Shown piece after piece: positions 1 to 8,010 of a DNA stretch of 64,000 nt. Origin of the DNA: Candidatus Bipolaricaulota bacterium (lineage in GTDB: Bacteria; Bipolaricaulota; Bipolaricaulia; RBG-16-55-9; DRXL01); assembly GCA_025061735.1 (NCBI GenBank), contig JANXAU010000040.1, forward strand, positions 1 to 64,000, in the 5' to 3' direction. The notes under the pieces are model-generated. The model searched no databases and was not told the DNA's origin. It worked only from the letters and a program-made list of their open reading frames with translations. A program made the translations under genes and the position numbers. Every line of letters starts with the position of its first letter. Position 1 is the first letter of the stretch.

Positions 1-845
1 AAAGAGTCAAAACGCTCGTCGCCGCGCAGACGCTTCAGCAGCGCGACTTCCAGCTCCATCCCATAGAGATCTTCTTCGGTGTCAAACAGATGGACTTCGA
101 CGCTGGGGCTGGCGTCGGCAAACGTAGAACGGCTGCCAATATAGAGCACCCCGTCGCGCCGATAGCTCTTATAAAAGACGTGCACGGCATAGACGCCCGC
201 CGCAGGCCACAGCACCTCGGGGTCAAGCTGGAGATTCGCTGTGGGATAGCCCAAGGTGCGCCCGCGCCCATCCCCGCGAACCACGCGCCCAAAGAGCTTG
301 GGCGCATACCCCAAGAGCACCCGCGCCCGCTCCACCCGCCCCCCCAGCAAATGCTCGCGCACCGCCGTTGAGCTTACAGCTTCCCCTTCTATTGTAACGC
401 GCGGGATCACCTCGACCTCGAAGTGATACTGGGAGCCAAGCCGGAGGAGCAAGTCGACATCCCCACGACGCCCCTTCCCAAAGCGCGCATCCGGCCCCAG
501 CACGATCACGCTCGCTCGCAACCGCTCGCATAAGATCTTCTGGACGAACGCCTCGGCCTCCATCCAACCGACTTCGGGAAATTCGACCGCAATCACGATC
601 TCCACGAGCTTTTCTATCGTGTGCAGCTTCTTCTCAACGGGCAAAATGAGGGGCTTGGGAGGGCCCACGTAGTTCTGGGGGGGTCTTTTGAAGACAAACG
701 CGACGCTTTGCAGATGGCGCTCGCGCGCGCGCTGCACCGTGCGCTCCAGCAACGCGCGATGCCCCACATGCAGCCCATCGAACGTCCCCAGCGTAAGGGC
801 CGTCTCGCGCGCGACGCGAACGTCAGCGAGTGTATAGATGGGCAT
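1..845 (-). CDS. ribF: Bifunctional riboflavin kinase/FAD synthetase, 3' end beyond window
   Basis: The minus-strand frame is open from an ATG at 845 to the left edge, giving 281 codons without a stop. The N-terminal nucleotidyltransferase motif GTFDGLHVGH lies near residues 20-29. The flavokinase motif GRGRTLGYPTAN lies around residues 200-211. The family usually has about 300 residues, so only a short C-terminal piece is missing. RibF phosphorylates riboflavin to FMN and adenylylates FMN to FAD in the cytoplasm. The start overlaps the end of nrnA by 23 bases, so the two are probably translationally coupled. Identification is firm; only the end is unseen. Confidence 0.95.
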   Translation of the reverse strand, partial: MPIYTLADVRVARETALTLGTFDGLHVGHRALLERTVQRARERHLQSVAFVFKRPPQNYVGPPKPLILPVEKKLHTIEKLVEIVIAVEFPEVGWMEAEAFVQKILCERLRASVIVLGPDARFGKGRRGDVDLLLRLGSQYHFEVEVIPRVTIEGEAVSSTAVREHLLGGRVERARVLLGYAPKLFGRVVRGDGRGRTLGYPTANLQLDPEVLWPAAGVYAVHVFYKSYRRDGVLYIGSRSTFADASPSVEVHLFDTEEDLYGMELEVALLKRLRGDERFDS

Positions 846-1797
846 GGAGATACCGGTGGGCCTCAGCAACCACGCGCTCCTGCACGTCGTGCAGCTCGCC
901 GGGGATGACACAGCCGGCCGCTTGCTCGTGGCCCCCCCCGCCAAAGGCCCGCGCGATCCCGTTGACCGCCGCCCGCCCCTTGGAGCGCAGACTCACCTTG
1001 ATCTTCCCGTTCTCTAGCTCTTTAAAGAGCAGCGCGATCTCAATCCCCTCCACGCTGCGCAGCTCTTCGACCAATCGTTCCGTCTCGTTGAGCGTCGTGT
1101 TCGTCTGCCGGAACGCCTCTCTGGGAATGGCGCTCCAGATGACGCCGTCGCTCATCTGCGCGTTCTGCAAGACGTAGCCCAGCAATTTCAGCTCGGCCAA
1201 GCTGCGGCGCTCGTAGATCTCAATCGCGATCTCGCGGGTGTTGATCCCGTGGTTTAGCAGCTCGGCCGCGATCTGCAGCACCTCGCTGGTGACGTTGGAG
1301 TTGCGAAACGAATCGGTATCCACGACGATCCCGGTGTAGAGGCAGATCGCGATCTCGCGCGTGATCTGAAGCCCTAAGTACTTGGCAAGCTCGTAGAGCA
1401 ACTGCGTCGTCGACGCGGCCTCTTTGACGAAGTTGACCTGGCCGTAGCGCGGGTTGTCGCGATGGTGATGGTCAATATTAATAATAATTTGGCCCTCGCG
1501 GATGCGCTTGAGGGCGTCTTCGCCGATGCGACTTAAGTCCCCGCAGTCTACGATGCACCAGACTTCGATCTGGTCGCTGGGGACTTGGGTAGGATGGACA
1601 ACGGACGAGGAGCGGGGGAGGAAGCGCAAGCTGGGCGGGACGAGATCGCGATTGGCGACCCAGACCTCTTTGTGCAGTTGTTCGAGCATCAGCGCCAGGG
1701 CCAGCTCGCTGCCGATGGCATCGCCCTCCGGACCGATGTGCGAGAGAATCCCAAAGCGCTGGTGCGCGTCTATCACGGACTTGAGTTCCTGGAGCAT
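823..1797 (-). CDS. nrnA: DHH-family oligoribonuclease/pAp phosphatase (NrnA-like)
   Basis: This 324-residue protein has the DHH phosphoesterase layout. HIGPEGDAIGS at residues 20-30 is motif I, with Glu24 where Asp is commoner. VDCGD is near residue 83, DHHH at 109-112 is the metal-binding motif, and GGGGHEQAAG at 286-295 belongs to the DHHA1 substrate domain. Family members degrade short oligoribonucleotides and dephosphorylate pAp. In many bacteria the gene sits in the infB-rbfA-nrnA-truB-ribF cluster; here it directly precedes ribF and truB is absent between them. The start ATG follows an AAAGG-type ribosome site. Confidence 0.92.
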   Translation of the reverse strand: MLQELKSVIDAHQRFGILSHIGPEGDAIGSELALALMLEQLHKEVWVANRDLVPPSLRFLPRSSSVVHPTQVPSDQIEVWCIVDCGDLSRIGEDALKRIREGQIIINIDHHHRDNPRYGQVNFVKEAASTTQLLYELAKYLGLQITREIAICLYTGIVVDTDSFRNSNVTSEVLQIAAELLNHGINTREIAIEIYERRSLAELKLLGYVLQNAQMSDGVIWSAIPREAFRQTNTTLNETERLVEELRSVEGIEIALLFKELENGKIKVSLRSKGRAAVNGIARAFGGGGHEQAAGCVIPGELHDVQERVVAEAHRYLHAHLYTR

Positions 1798-1832
1798 GAA
1801 AGACCTTTCTAACTGAGTGATCGGCGATCCGA

Positions 1833-1858
1833 GCGACGAGCCACTCAGCGCTCGTCGC
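1833..1858 (-). repeat. 9-bp perfect hairpin ahead of nrnA
   Basis: Arms 1833-1841 and 1850-1858 are perfectly complementary around an 8-base loop. It lies between the propeller gene and nrnA on the transcribed minus strand, about 35 bases before the nrnA start. No U-tract follows, so it is not a standard intrinsic terminator. It could be an mRNA processing or stability hairpin. Confidence 0.45.
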
Positions 1859-1868
1859 GGCTCTTATT

Positions 1869-2714
1869 TTACGGAAGGACGTTGAGGATCACCAGTCGCT
1901 GATGGCCTTGGCGCAGGCTCACATAGACCAGGCGCTTGCCATCGGGCGACCATGAGGGATAAGAGTCCCTAAAAGGGTCGCGCGTCAGCCAGCGCCACCC
2001 CTCCCCGCCGGCGCTGATCTGGGCGATGTCGGACTCGTCGCCGCGCAACGCTTCAAACGCTAACAGACTTCCGTCATACGACCAAGCCGGACGCCAGTAG
2101 ATGCCGTCGCTGGGGGTGAGCTTATGGAGGATTAAGCCGTTGGGGCGCATGGTGTAGAGGTCCCAGCTCCCTTCGCGATAGGAAGAGAACGCGATGCGAT
2201 CCCCGCGGGGAGACCAGGCTGGGAAGGCCTCACGCCACGGGTCTTGGGTCAAGCGCTCGATCGTAAAGCTCAACGGATCGAGCAGATAGAGATCGGGCCA
2301 GCCGTCGCGAAACGACTCGAAGACGATCTTGCCGTCGGGGGTCCAGCTGGGCTCCCAGTCCGTAGCGCTGTGCTGAGTTAAGCGCGTGACGTCGGAGCCA
2401 TCGGCCTTCATCAGATAGATTTCGTAGTTGCCGTCGCGTGACGAGTAGAACGCGATCTTCGTGCCATCGGGAGACCAGCGCGGGCCGAGATCGCTGGCGC
2501 GGTGGGCGGTGAGCCGCTTGAGTTCGGTCGTGGGCCAGAGCTGAAGCAGATAGATGTCGGCGTTGCCGTCGCGGTCGGAGACGAAGACGATCTTGCGGCC
2601 GTCGGGCGACCAGTGGGGGTTCCAGTCGTCAAAGCTCGTCGTCTGACTGAGAGAGGGGAAGGGAGAGATCGCCAAGAAGAGCAGCGTTGTCAGGGTGAGC
2701 GCGTATCGGATCAT
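1869..2714 (-). CDS. Secreted TolB-like PD40 beta-propeller protein
   Basis: This 281-residue protein begins with a hydrophobic signal peptide (about residues 1-23). It then has roughly six repeats with the PD40 core WSPDG or WTPDG followed by KIVF/RIAF and SxRDG-type turns. This is the propeller seen in TolB, but the N-terminal TolB domain is absent, so a Tol role is not supported. A periplasmic or surface binding role is likely and the ligand is unknown. It follows the msrB-msrA fusion after 3 bases, so the two are probably co-transcribed. Confidence 0.8.
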   Translation of the reverse strand: MIRYALTLTTLLFLAISPFPSLSQTTSFDDWNPHWSPDGRKIVFVSDRDGNADIYLLQLWPTTELKRLTAHRASDLGPRWSPDGTKIAFYSSRDGNYEIYLMKADGSDVTRLTQHSATDWEPSWTPDGKIVFESFRDGWPDLYLLDPLSFTIERLTQDPWREAFPAWSPRGDRIAFSSYREGSWDLYTMRPNGLILHKLTPSDGIYWRPAWSYDGSLLAFEALRGDESDIAQISAGGEGWRWLTRDPFRDSYPSWSPDGKRLVYVSLRQGHQRLVILNVLP

Positions 2715-2717
2715 ACG

Positions 2718-3665
2718 CTAAAATCCTAGAATTTCCTCGGGCCGCAGATAGTGACACGTGTAGCCGTTGGGGTGTTTCTGTAGATAGTCTTGATGCTCTT
2801 CTTCGGCGCGCCAGAACGAGCTGGCTCGTTCGACTTGCGTCACTATCGGCGCGCCCCACCGGCTGTATTTGTTCAAACGATCTATGAATTCTAGAGCGAT
2901 CTGGCGCTGTTTTTCCGTGTGATAGAAGATCGCTGAGCGGTACGACTCGCCGATGTCGTTGCCCTGACGGTTCAGAGTTGTGGGATCGTGCATGCGGAAG
3001 AAATAGCGCAAGAGCTTCTCGAACGAGAGCTTTTCGGTGTCATAGATGACTCTGACAGCTTCGGCGTGCCCCGGATGATACCGATAGGTCGCGTTGGGGA
3101 CCCTCCCTCCGGTGTAGCCCACGTCGGTGTAGACGACGCCGGGGATCTTGCGCAGGATCTCTTGCATCCCCCAGAAGCACCCGCCCGCCAGATAGACGAT
3201 CTCGCGATGGGGCACCAGCCCCGCGAGAATGAACGGCTCTAAGTAGCGCGCGTAGCCCTCGGCCTCCATCTGCGCGACGGGCACAAAGCGCAACGACGCT
3301 GAGTTAATACAGTAGCGCTTATGGGTGGGAGGCGGCCCGTCGTCGAAGACGTGGCCCAAGTGAGAGTCACCGTGTCGCGAGCGCACTTCGGTGCGTATCA
3401 TTCCATACGAATAGTCGGGCTTCTCGACGATGTTTTCTGGCTCGATGGGCTTGGTGAAGCTGGGCCAGCCCGTGCCCGAATCGAACTTATCAAACGACGA
3501 GAACAACGGCTCACCGCTGACAATATCTACGTAGATGCCCGGCTCATGATGATCCCAATACGCGTTTTGAAACGGCGGCTCGGTGCCGCAGTTGCAGACG
3601 ACCTCGAACTGCTCGGGTGTCAGACGCTTTCTCAACTCTTCACGCGACGGCTTGCGATACACCAC
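2718..3665 (-). CDS. msrBA: Peptide methionine sulfoxide reductase MsrB-MsrA fusion
   Basis: This 315-residue protein repairs both methionine sulfoxide diastereomers. The MsrB domain comes first (about 1-140) with catalytic Cys119 in [11 protein letters not shown]. The MsrA domain follows, with Cys163 in GGCFWG. The MsrB domain has SGEPLF where zinc-binding forms have a CxxC, so the zinc site looks absent. There is no signal peptide, so it acts in the cytoplasm. The start is GTG at 3665, chosen because AGGAGG at 3673-3678 is spaced 7 bases from it. The B-then-A order is the less usual fusion order. Confidence 0.94.
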   Translation of the reverse strand: MVYRKPSREELRKRLTPEQFEVVCNCGTEPPFQNAYWDHHEPGIYVDIVSGEPLFSSFDKFDSGTGWPSFTKPIEPENIVEKPDYSYGMIRTEVRSRHGDSHLGHVFDDGPPPTHKRYCINSASLRFVPVAQMEAEGYARYLEPFILAGLVPHREIVYLAGGCFWGMQEILRKIPGVVYTDVGYTGGRVPNATYRYHPGHAEAVRVIYDTEKLSFEKLLRYFFRMHDPTTLNRQGNDIGESYRSAIFYHTEKQRQIALEFIDRLNKYSRWGAPIVTQVERASSFWRAEEEHQDYLQKHPNGYTCHYLRPEEILGF

Positions 3666-3687
3666 AGATCGCCCTCCTAGCTGGCTT

Positions 3688-3728
3688 ATTATACCCGATC
3701 TGCGCTGATTATGGGACTTTCGGTATAA
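3688..3728. promoter_or_regulatory. Divergent -10 elements for msrBA and the ThiY-like gene
   Basis: A perfect TATAAT reads on the minus strand at 3688-3693 and another on the plus strand at 3723-3728. They face away from each other and sit about 20 bases before the GTG at 3665 and the ATG at 3747. I see no good -35 for either, so these are -10 calls only. Confidence 0.55.
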
Positions 3729-3746
3729 TCTGCGCGGTGGTCGAAG

Positions 3747-4721
3747 ATGCGACTCTTGGCTTTGTGTGCGCTGCTGCTCTTGTTAAGCGTTGTGCCTTCT
3801 GGGGCTCAGTCTCCCTTGATGGTGGTCTTAGACTGGCTGCCCAACCCCAATCACGTCCCGCTTTATGTTGCGCAAGAGATGGGCTTTTTCAGGGCCGAGG
3901 GGCTTTCCGTCTCTCTGCAAGCGCCTACGGCGTTTGACCCCAGCGATCCGGCCAAGCTCGCCGCGGCAGGCCGCGCCGATCTCGCCATCACAACGCCGAT
4001 CAATCTCATCGTCATCCGCTCCCAGAACGTGCCCTTAACAGCTATCGGCTCGCTCATTCAAAAGCCCCTCGGAGGGCTGTTGGCTCTGAAAGAGCGCGGC
4101 ATTCGCACTTTGAAAGACTTCAAAGGGCGCAAGATCGGCTACTCGTTGGAGCCGGAAGAGCCGGTCTTGTGGACAGCGATGCTCGAAACGGCGGGCCTCA
4201 AGCCCGGAGATTATCAGCTCATCAACGTGGGCTTCGACACGCTCCCGGCGCTGCTCACCGGACAAGTCGATGCCATCGGCGCGTTTCGCAACGTCGAGAA
4301 GATCTTAATCGAAGCTCAAGAGCGCAAAGAGACGGTCTTCTTCGCGCTGGAGGAGCATGGCATCCCCGATCATCCTCAGCTCGTCTTCGTTGCTAATGAC
4401 ACAGTAGCGCAGCAGAAATCTGAGTTTCTAAGAAGTTTCTTGCGCGCGGTCGCCCGCGCTGCTGCTCTAACGCTTCAGGACCCCAACCGCGCGTTTGCGC
4501 TCTTTCTCAGAGCCAATCCCGATCTTCAACGCGACGCCGATCTCCACAGAAAATTTTTTGACGCGACGCTAGCGCTCTTCGCCGGCGCGCCCTGTCATAA
4601 TCAATTAGATAGATGGACCAAGCTCCAGACTTTTCTCTTTGAGCGTAAGCTCATCGCGCGTCCGAGCGAGCTTGCGCGGCTCGTCACTGTCAATCTCTTG
4701 CCCTCGGAGTGTGGCCGATGA
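3747..4721 (+). CDS. ThiY/NMT1-like ABC transporter substrate-binding protein
   Basis: This 324-residue protein has a signal peptide (about 1-20). The segment [21 protein letters not shown] is typical of the ThiY/Thi5-like solute-binding family. Members bind thiamine-pyrimidine precursors such as formylaminopyrimidine, but related proteins bind sulfonates or other small compounds, so the ligand is not certain. No permease or ATPase gene is adjacent. The stop overlaps the start of the nitrilase-family gene (ATGA), which suggests a shared substrate pathway. The thiBPQ operon with its TPP riboswitch is 3 kb downstream, but no riboswitch precedes this gene. Confidence 0.8.
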   Translation: MRLLALCALLLLLSVVPSGAQSPLMVVLDWLPNPNHVPLYVAQEMGFFRAEGLSVSLQAPTAFDPSDPAKLAAAGRADLAITTPINLIVIRSQNVPLTAIGSLIQKPLGGLLALKERGIRTLKDFKGRKIGYSLEPEEPVLWTAMLETAGLKPGDYQLINVGFDTLPALLTGQVDAIGAFRNVEKILIEAQERKETVFFALEEHGIPDHPQLVFVANDTVAQQKSEFLRSFLRAVARAAALTLQDPNRAFALFLRANPDLQRDADLHRKFFDATLALFAGAPCHNQLDRWTKLQTFLFERKLIARPSELARLVTVNLLPSECGR

Positions 4722-5515
4722 TCAAAGTCGGATTCTATCAGTTCTGCCCCGTCTTTGGCGATAAGCGCGCCAATCTGCACAAGATCGTCGAAGCACTCGA
4801 GAGAGCCAACGCTGATCTTCTTGTGCTCCCAGAGTTGTGCACGACCGGGTATCTCTTCACATCGCAAGACGAAGTGAACGAACTCTCCGAACCCATACCC
4901 GGCCCGACGACGCGCTTCTTCGAGAATCTCACGCAACGCAAAAACCTCTGGCTCGTGCTGGGGATGGCCGAACGCGATGAGATCTCAAAGAAATGCTACA
5001 ACTCGGCCGTGTTGATCGGCCCCGACGGCTACAGAGCGACGTATCGCAAAGCGCATCTCTTCTTTGAAGAGAAGCTCTATTTTGTCCCCGGCGACACGCC
5101 GTTTCGGGTCTACGATCTGGGGGCTGCTAGAATGGGGATGCTCGTCTGCTTTGATCACTTCTTCCCCGAAGCGACGCGGGCATTGGCGCTCCAGGGCGCA
5201 CAGATTATCTGTCATCCGTCGAACTTGGTCTTGCCGGGGAAGGGGCAGCAGATCACGCGCGTGCGCGCGATGGAGAACCGAATCTTTTGGATCTTAGCGA
5301 ATCGCTACGGGGTCGAAGAGCGGGGGGGTAAAAAGCTTTCGTTCACGGGAGCAAGCCAGATCGTCGCGCCCAACGGGGAGCTACTGGCGCAGGCTCCGTC
5401 GGATAGCGAGTCGTTGCAGATTGTCGAGATCAGCCCTGCAGAAGCTAACGATAAGAGAGTAACAGCGCTGAACGATCTCTTCGCGGATCGCAGGCCGGAG
5501 ATGTATAATCTCTAA
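4718..5515 (+). CDS. Nitrilase-superfamily carbon-nitrogen hydrolase
   Basis: This 265-residue enzyme has the Glu-Lys-Cys triad: Glu39 in PELCTTGY, Lys111 in YRKAHLF and Cys144 in VCFDHFFPE. Family members hydrolyse amides, N-carbamoyl groups or nitriles in the cytoplasm. The ATG at 4718 was chosen over an upstream GTG at 4709 because it makes a four-base ATGA overlap with the preceding gene. Coupling to a ThiY-like binding protein suggests hydrolysis of an imported amide, perhaps a formylaminopyrimidine, but that is inference. Confidence 0.88.
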   Translation: MIKVGFYQFCPVFGDKRANLHKIVEALERANADLLVLPELCTTGYLFTSQDEVNELSEPIPGPTTRFFENLTQRKNLWLVLGMAERDEISKKCYNSAVLIGPDGYRATYRKAHLFFEEKLYFVPGDTPFRVYDLGAARMGMLVCFDHFFPEATRALALQGAQIICHPSNLVLPGKGQQITRVRAMENRIFWILANRYGVEERGGKKLSFTGASQIVAPNGELLAQAPSDSESLQIVEISPAEANDKRVTALNDLFADRRPEMYNL

Positions 5516-5523
5516 AGTTTGAT

Positions 5524-5552
5524 TTGCTCAAAGCTCTCTTGTAAACTATATT
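5524..5552 (+). promoter_or_regulatory. Promoter of the DGQHR gene
   Basis: TTGCTC at 5524-5529 and TATATT at 5547-5552 are separated by 17 bases. The -10 ends only 7 bases before the ATG at 5560 and no Shine-Dalgarno is present, so the transcript is probably leaderless. A separate promoter makes the following gene pair its own transcription unit. Confidence 0.6.
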
Positions 5553-5559
5553 TGCGCTT

Positions 5560-7059
5560 ATGGCTACCACGCGAGTTCGTTTTCACACGGCGTTTGAGCA
5601 AAAGATCTATAGCTTCTTAGAGAAATTCGCTCAAGCAGACCAGATCGCGCTCTCCGGCGGCGCTGACTTCTTTCTCTTCGGACACCAGATCGACGCCGCG
5701 TTTGAGTACCAAAACTATCGCGTCGTGATCGAGTGCAAAGAGAAAGACGCCCCCGTAATCTCGCTGTTAGAGCCGATCAACAAGCTCTCATCGGTCATCG
5801 CCGAAGCGCGACGAGCAGAACCGCACAAGACGTACTTGGGCGTCATCGTCGTCAATTTCGATTGGGCAGAGATCAAGCCCGAAGACGTCCAAAAAGCCAA
5901 CTCCCAAGGGCTGAAGATCTGGACCGCCGAGCGGGTGCGCTTCTACGATAAGCTCATAGACGCGCTCAACCCCGAATTGGCGCTGCTCTCGCTCTTCAAA
6001 GACGAGTTCGGTATCACCCGTGATACGGGCAGAGTGATCTCCGTGCCCGCCATCAAGACGACGCGCTTCGGCAAAGATTTGTTGACGTTCGAGCTAGAAG
6101 CCTCTAAGCTCATGCCCTTAGCGTATGTCTTTCGCCTCGCCGATCCTCACACCGAAGCGTATCAAAGAATGATAGATAAAGATCGTCTCATGGAGATCGC
6201 CGCCGAGCTTTCGAAAGAAAAGCTCGAAGTCAACTTCCCCAACAATATTATTGTCAGTTTTGAAGAGGGCGTGCGCTGGGAGCCCACAGACGGCAACGTC
6301 GGCATCTTGCAGATCCCCGAACGCTACGGCATCGCGTGGGTGATAGACGGTCAGCACAGGCTCTACAGTTTCTGCAAGCTACAGAACAAAGAGATCGCCG
6401 AGAACTTCAAGCTCATCGTCACCGCCTTTCAGAATCTCACCAAAGCTGAGCAAGCAACTGTCTTCCGCACTGTTAACAACAAACAGAAGAAGATCAACGC
6501 CAACCTAGTAGATTTTTTGCTGAGCAAAGAGGTCGCTACCGACGACCCGCGCTCGATTGCCGCTCGCGTGATCATTCGCTTTCATGAAGAAAAATTCTTC
6601 GACTATGAGATAGACTGCGGGTTCAACGGCGGATTGCTGAAGCTCTCGAGCTTGTGTAGCGGGTTGGTGCGTCACGGGTTGATCGGGCGCTCCAAACTGT
6701 TGCAAAAAACCCCTAAAGACGAGTCTACGCCTTATCACGTCCTCAAGCAATATCTCCTAGCCGTGAAAGAGACCTTCCCCACGAATTGGAAGAAAGAGAA
6801 TTCGTTCGTGCAGAGCAACGCTGGGCTGAATATCTTCTTCGCGCTGCTCAAGAAGATCATTCGCCATATGGGTATTCCCAAAGAGCGCCTGGACGAGCTG
6901 CGCCAAAGAGACTTTGAGAAGTACCTAGAGCCGCTCAAGCTCACCAAATTCACCGACGAGCTGAAGAAGTTCGCCGCTACGGAGTCGGGTCGCGCGGCGA
7001 TTGTCAAGATGCTCTCCGGGAAGATCGAGCAGAAGTTCAAGGGCTTCGCGGAGCTGTGA
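5560..7059 (+). CDS. DGQHR-domain protein with N-terminal PD-(D/E)xK nuclease-like domain
   Basis: This 499-residue protein has two recognisable parts. The N-terminal 130 residues look like a restriction-endonuclease fold: Asp45 in the strand before, then Glu58-Cys-Lys60 in VVIECKEK, the D...ExK pattern. From about residue 155 comes a DGQHR domain with the signature VIDGQHRLYSF at 261-271 and a later VFRTVNNKQKKIN segment. The DGQHR family includes DndB and DpdB of DNA phosphorothioation and deazaguanine modification systems and many orphans. No dnd or dpd modification gene is in this window. The next gene starts at the base after its stop. Confidence 0.8.
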   Translation: MATTRVRFHTAFEQKIYSFLEKFAQADQIALSGGADFFLFGHQIDAAFEYQNYRVVIECKEKDAPVISLLEPINKLSSVIAEARRAEPHKTYLGVIVVNFDWAEIKPEDVQKANSQGLKIWTAERVRFYDKLIDALNPELALLSLFKDEFGITRDTGRVISVPAIKTTRFGKDLLTFELEASKLMPLAYVFRLADPHTEAYQRMIDKDRLMEIAAELSKEKLEVNFPNNIIVSFEEGVRWEPTDGNVGILQIPERYGIAWVIDGQHRLYSFCKLQNKEIAENFKLIVTAFQNLTKAEQATVFRTVNNKQKKINANLVDFLLSKEVATDDPRSIAARVIIRFHEEKFFDYEIDCGFNGGLLKLSSLCSGLVRHGLIGRSKLLQKTPKDESTPYHVLKQYLLAVKETFPTNWKKENSFVQSNAGLNIFFALLKKIIRHMGIPKERLDELRQRDFEKYLEPLKLTKFTDELKKFAATESGRAAIVKMLSGKIEQKFKGFAEL

Positions 7060-7830
7060 ATGGACGAGCGTGCATTACTACAGCAAGCATCAGAACTCTT
7101 TAGGCTTCAAGGGCAGCTCATCGAGCTCCCCGCTCGCGGGCGCGCCGTCTTCGTCGGCGACACGCACGGCGATTGGCAAGCTTCCCAAATCGTCGTCGAG
7201 CGCTATTTAGATTCTGAAACGGTGCTCGTCTTCTTGGGCGACTACGTAGATCGCGGCCCACACTCTTTAGAGAATATTCTCTTTCTGCTGGAGCAGAAGC
7301 TGAAGCACCCCAAAAATATTTTCTTATTGCAGGGGAATCACGAGGGCTGGAAGTATGCAGAATTCTCTCCGGCAGACTTTTGGCAGAGCCTCTCTCAAGA
7401 GCGTCGTGAGCGCTTTGCCGAAACGCTCGCGCAGCTCCCCCTAGCCGCTTCGACTCCCAACGGCGTGCTGGCCACCCACGCCGCCCTGCCCGATGTGCAG
7501 AGCCTCGCTGAGATCCGGCAGATCGCCCCGATGTCAGACCACTGGCGCGCGCTCACGTGGGGGGATTGGCAAGAAGTACCGGGGTACTATCTGGGCGACC
7601 GGGGCAGCCGCCCTCAGTACGGCGAGGCCTACTTTCGCGAGATCATGAGAAGATTCGAGAAAAGAGTGCTGATTCGCGGACACCAGCCCCACGCACCGCG
7701 CTATCTCTTTGGCGCTCGGTGCGTGACGATCTTCACGTCGTCGGCCTATCCCCTGCCGCGCACCGTCGCCCTCTTAAACCTGACAGACCCCATCCATAAA
7801 GCCGACCAACTCTCCTTAGAGATGGTCTGA
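7060..7830 (+). CDS. PPP-family metallophosphatase
   Basis: This 256-residue protein carries all calcineurin-like PPP motifs: GDTHGDW near residue 32, GDYVDRGPHSLE near 60, GNHEG near 91, THAA near 140 and RGHQPHAP near 206. It is therefore a serine/threonine protein phosphatase or nucleotide phosphatase with a dimetal site, and looks intact. It abuts the DGQHR gene with no gap, so the two are translated together. Its natural substrate cannot be read from sequence. Confidence 0.85.
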   Translation: MDERALLQQASELFRLQGQLIELPARGRAVFVGDTHGDWQASQIVVERYLDSETVLVFLGDYVDRGPHSLENILFLLEQKLKHPKNIFLLQGNHEGWKYAEFSPADFWQSLSQERRERFAETLAQLPLAASTPNGVLATHAALPDVQSLAEIRQIAPMSDHWRALTWGDWQEVPGYYLGDRGSRPQYGEAYFREIMRRFEKRVLIRGHQPHAPRYLFGARCVTIFTSSAYPLPRTVALLNLTDPIHKADQLSLEMV

Positions 7831-7877
7831 TGGATTGACAGCACGCCGTGGGGCTGTTAAAATCTTCTCTGCTCGGG

Positions 7878-7961
7878 GAGCTCGGGGAACCGGGCTGAGA
7901 GGGCCTCTAGTCTGAGGCCGACCCATCGAACCTGATCCGGGTAATACCGGCGAAGGGAGAT
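7878..7961 (+). promoter_or_regulatory. TPP riboswitch (THI box)
   Basis: The conserved core is present: CTGAGA at 7895-7900, ACCTGATC at 7930-7937 and GGGTAATACCGGCGAAGGGA at 7939-7958. These are the pyrimidine- and pyrophosphate-sensing parts of the TPP aptamer. The boundaries of the first helix are approximate. It precedes thiB by 50 bases and should repress the thiamine importer when thiamine pyrophosphate is abundant. Confidence 0.96.
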
Positions 7962-7976
7962 CTTCAGTCCTGCCCG

Positions 7977-8007
7977 AGATCCCTCAACGACATACAAGGA
8001 GGGATCT
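7977..8007 (+). promoter_or_regulatory. Shine-Dalgarno-sequestering hairpin of the TPP switch
   Basis: Arms 7977-7985 and 7999-8007 pair perfectly over 9 bases. The 3' arm contains most of the AGGAGG ribosome site (7997-8002) for the thiB ATG at 8011. The 3' edge of the aptamer (GGGAGATCT, about 7955-7963) could pair with the 5' arm with a small bulge and free the site. This predicts translational control; no U-tract for termination is seen. Confidence 0.7.
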
Positions 8008-8010
8008 GTC

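Noticed and set aside
1833-1858. Hairpin as an intrinsic terminator of the propeller gene
   Set aside because: No T-tract follows on the transcribed strand; kept only as a hairpin.
5560-7059. A complete Dnd or Dpd DNA-modification system
   Set aside because: Only the DGQHR-type gene is present; no dndACDE or dpdA-like gene is in the window.
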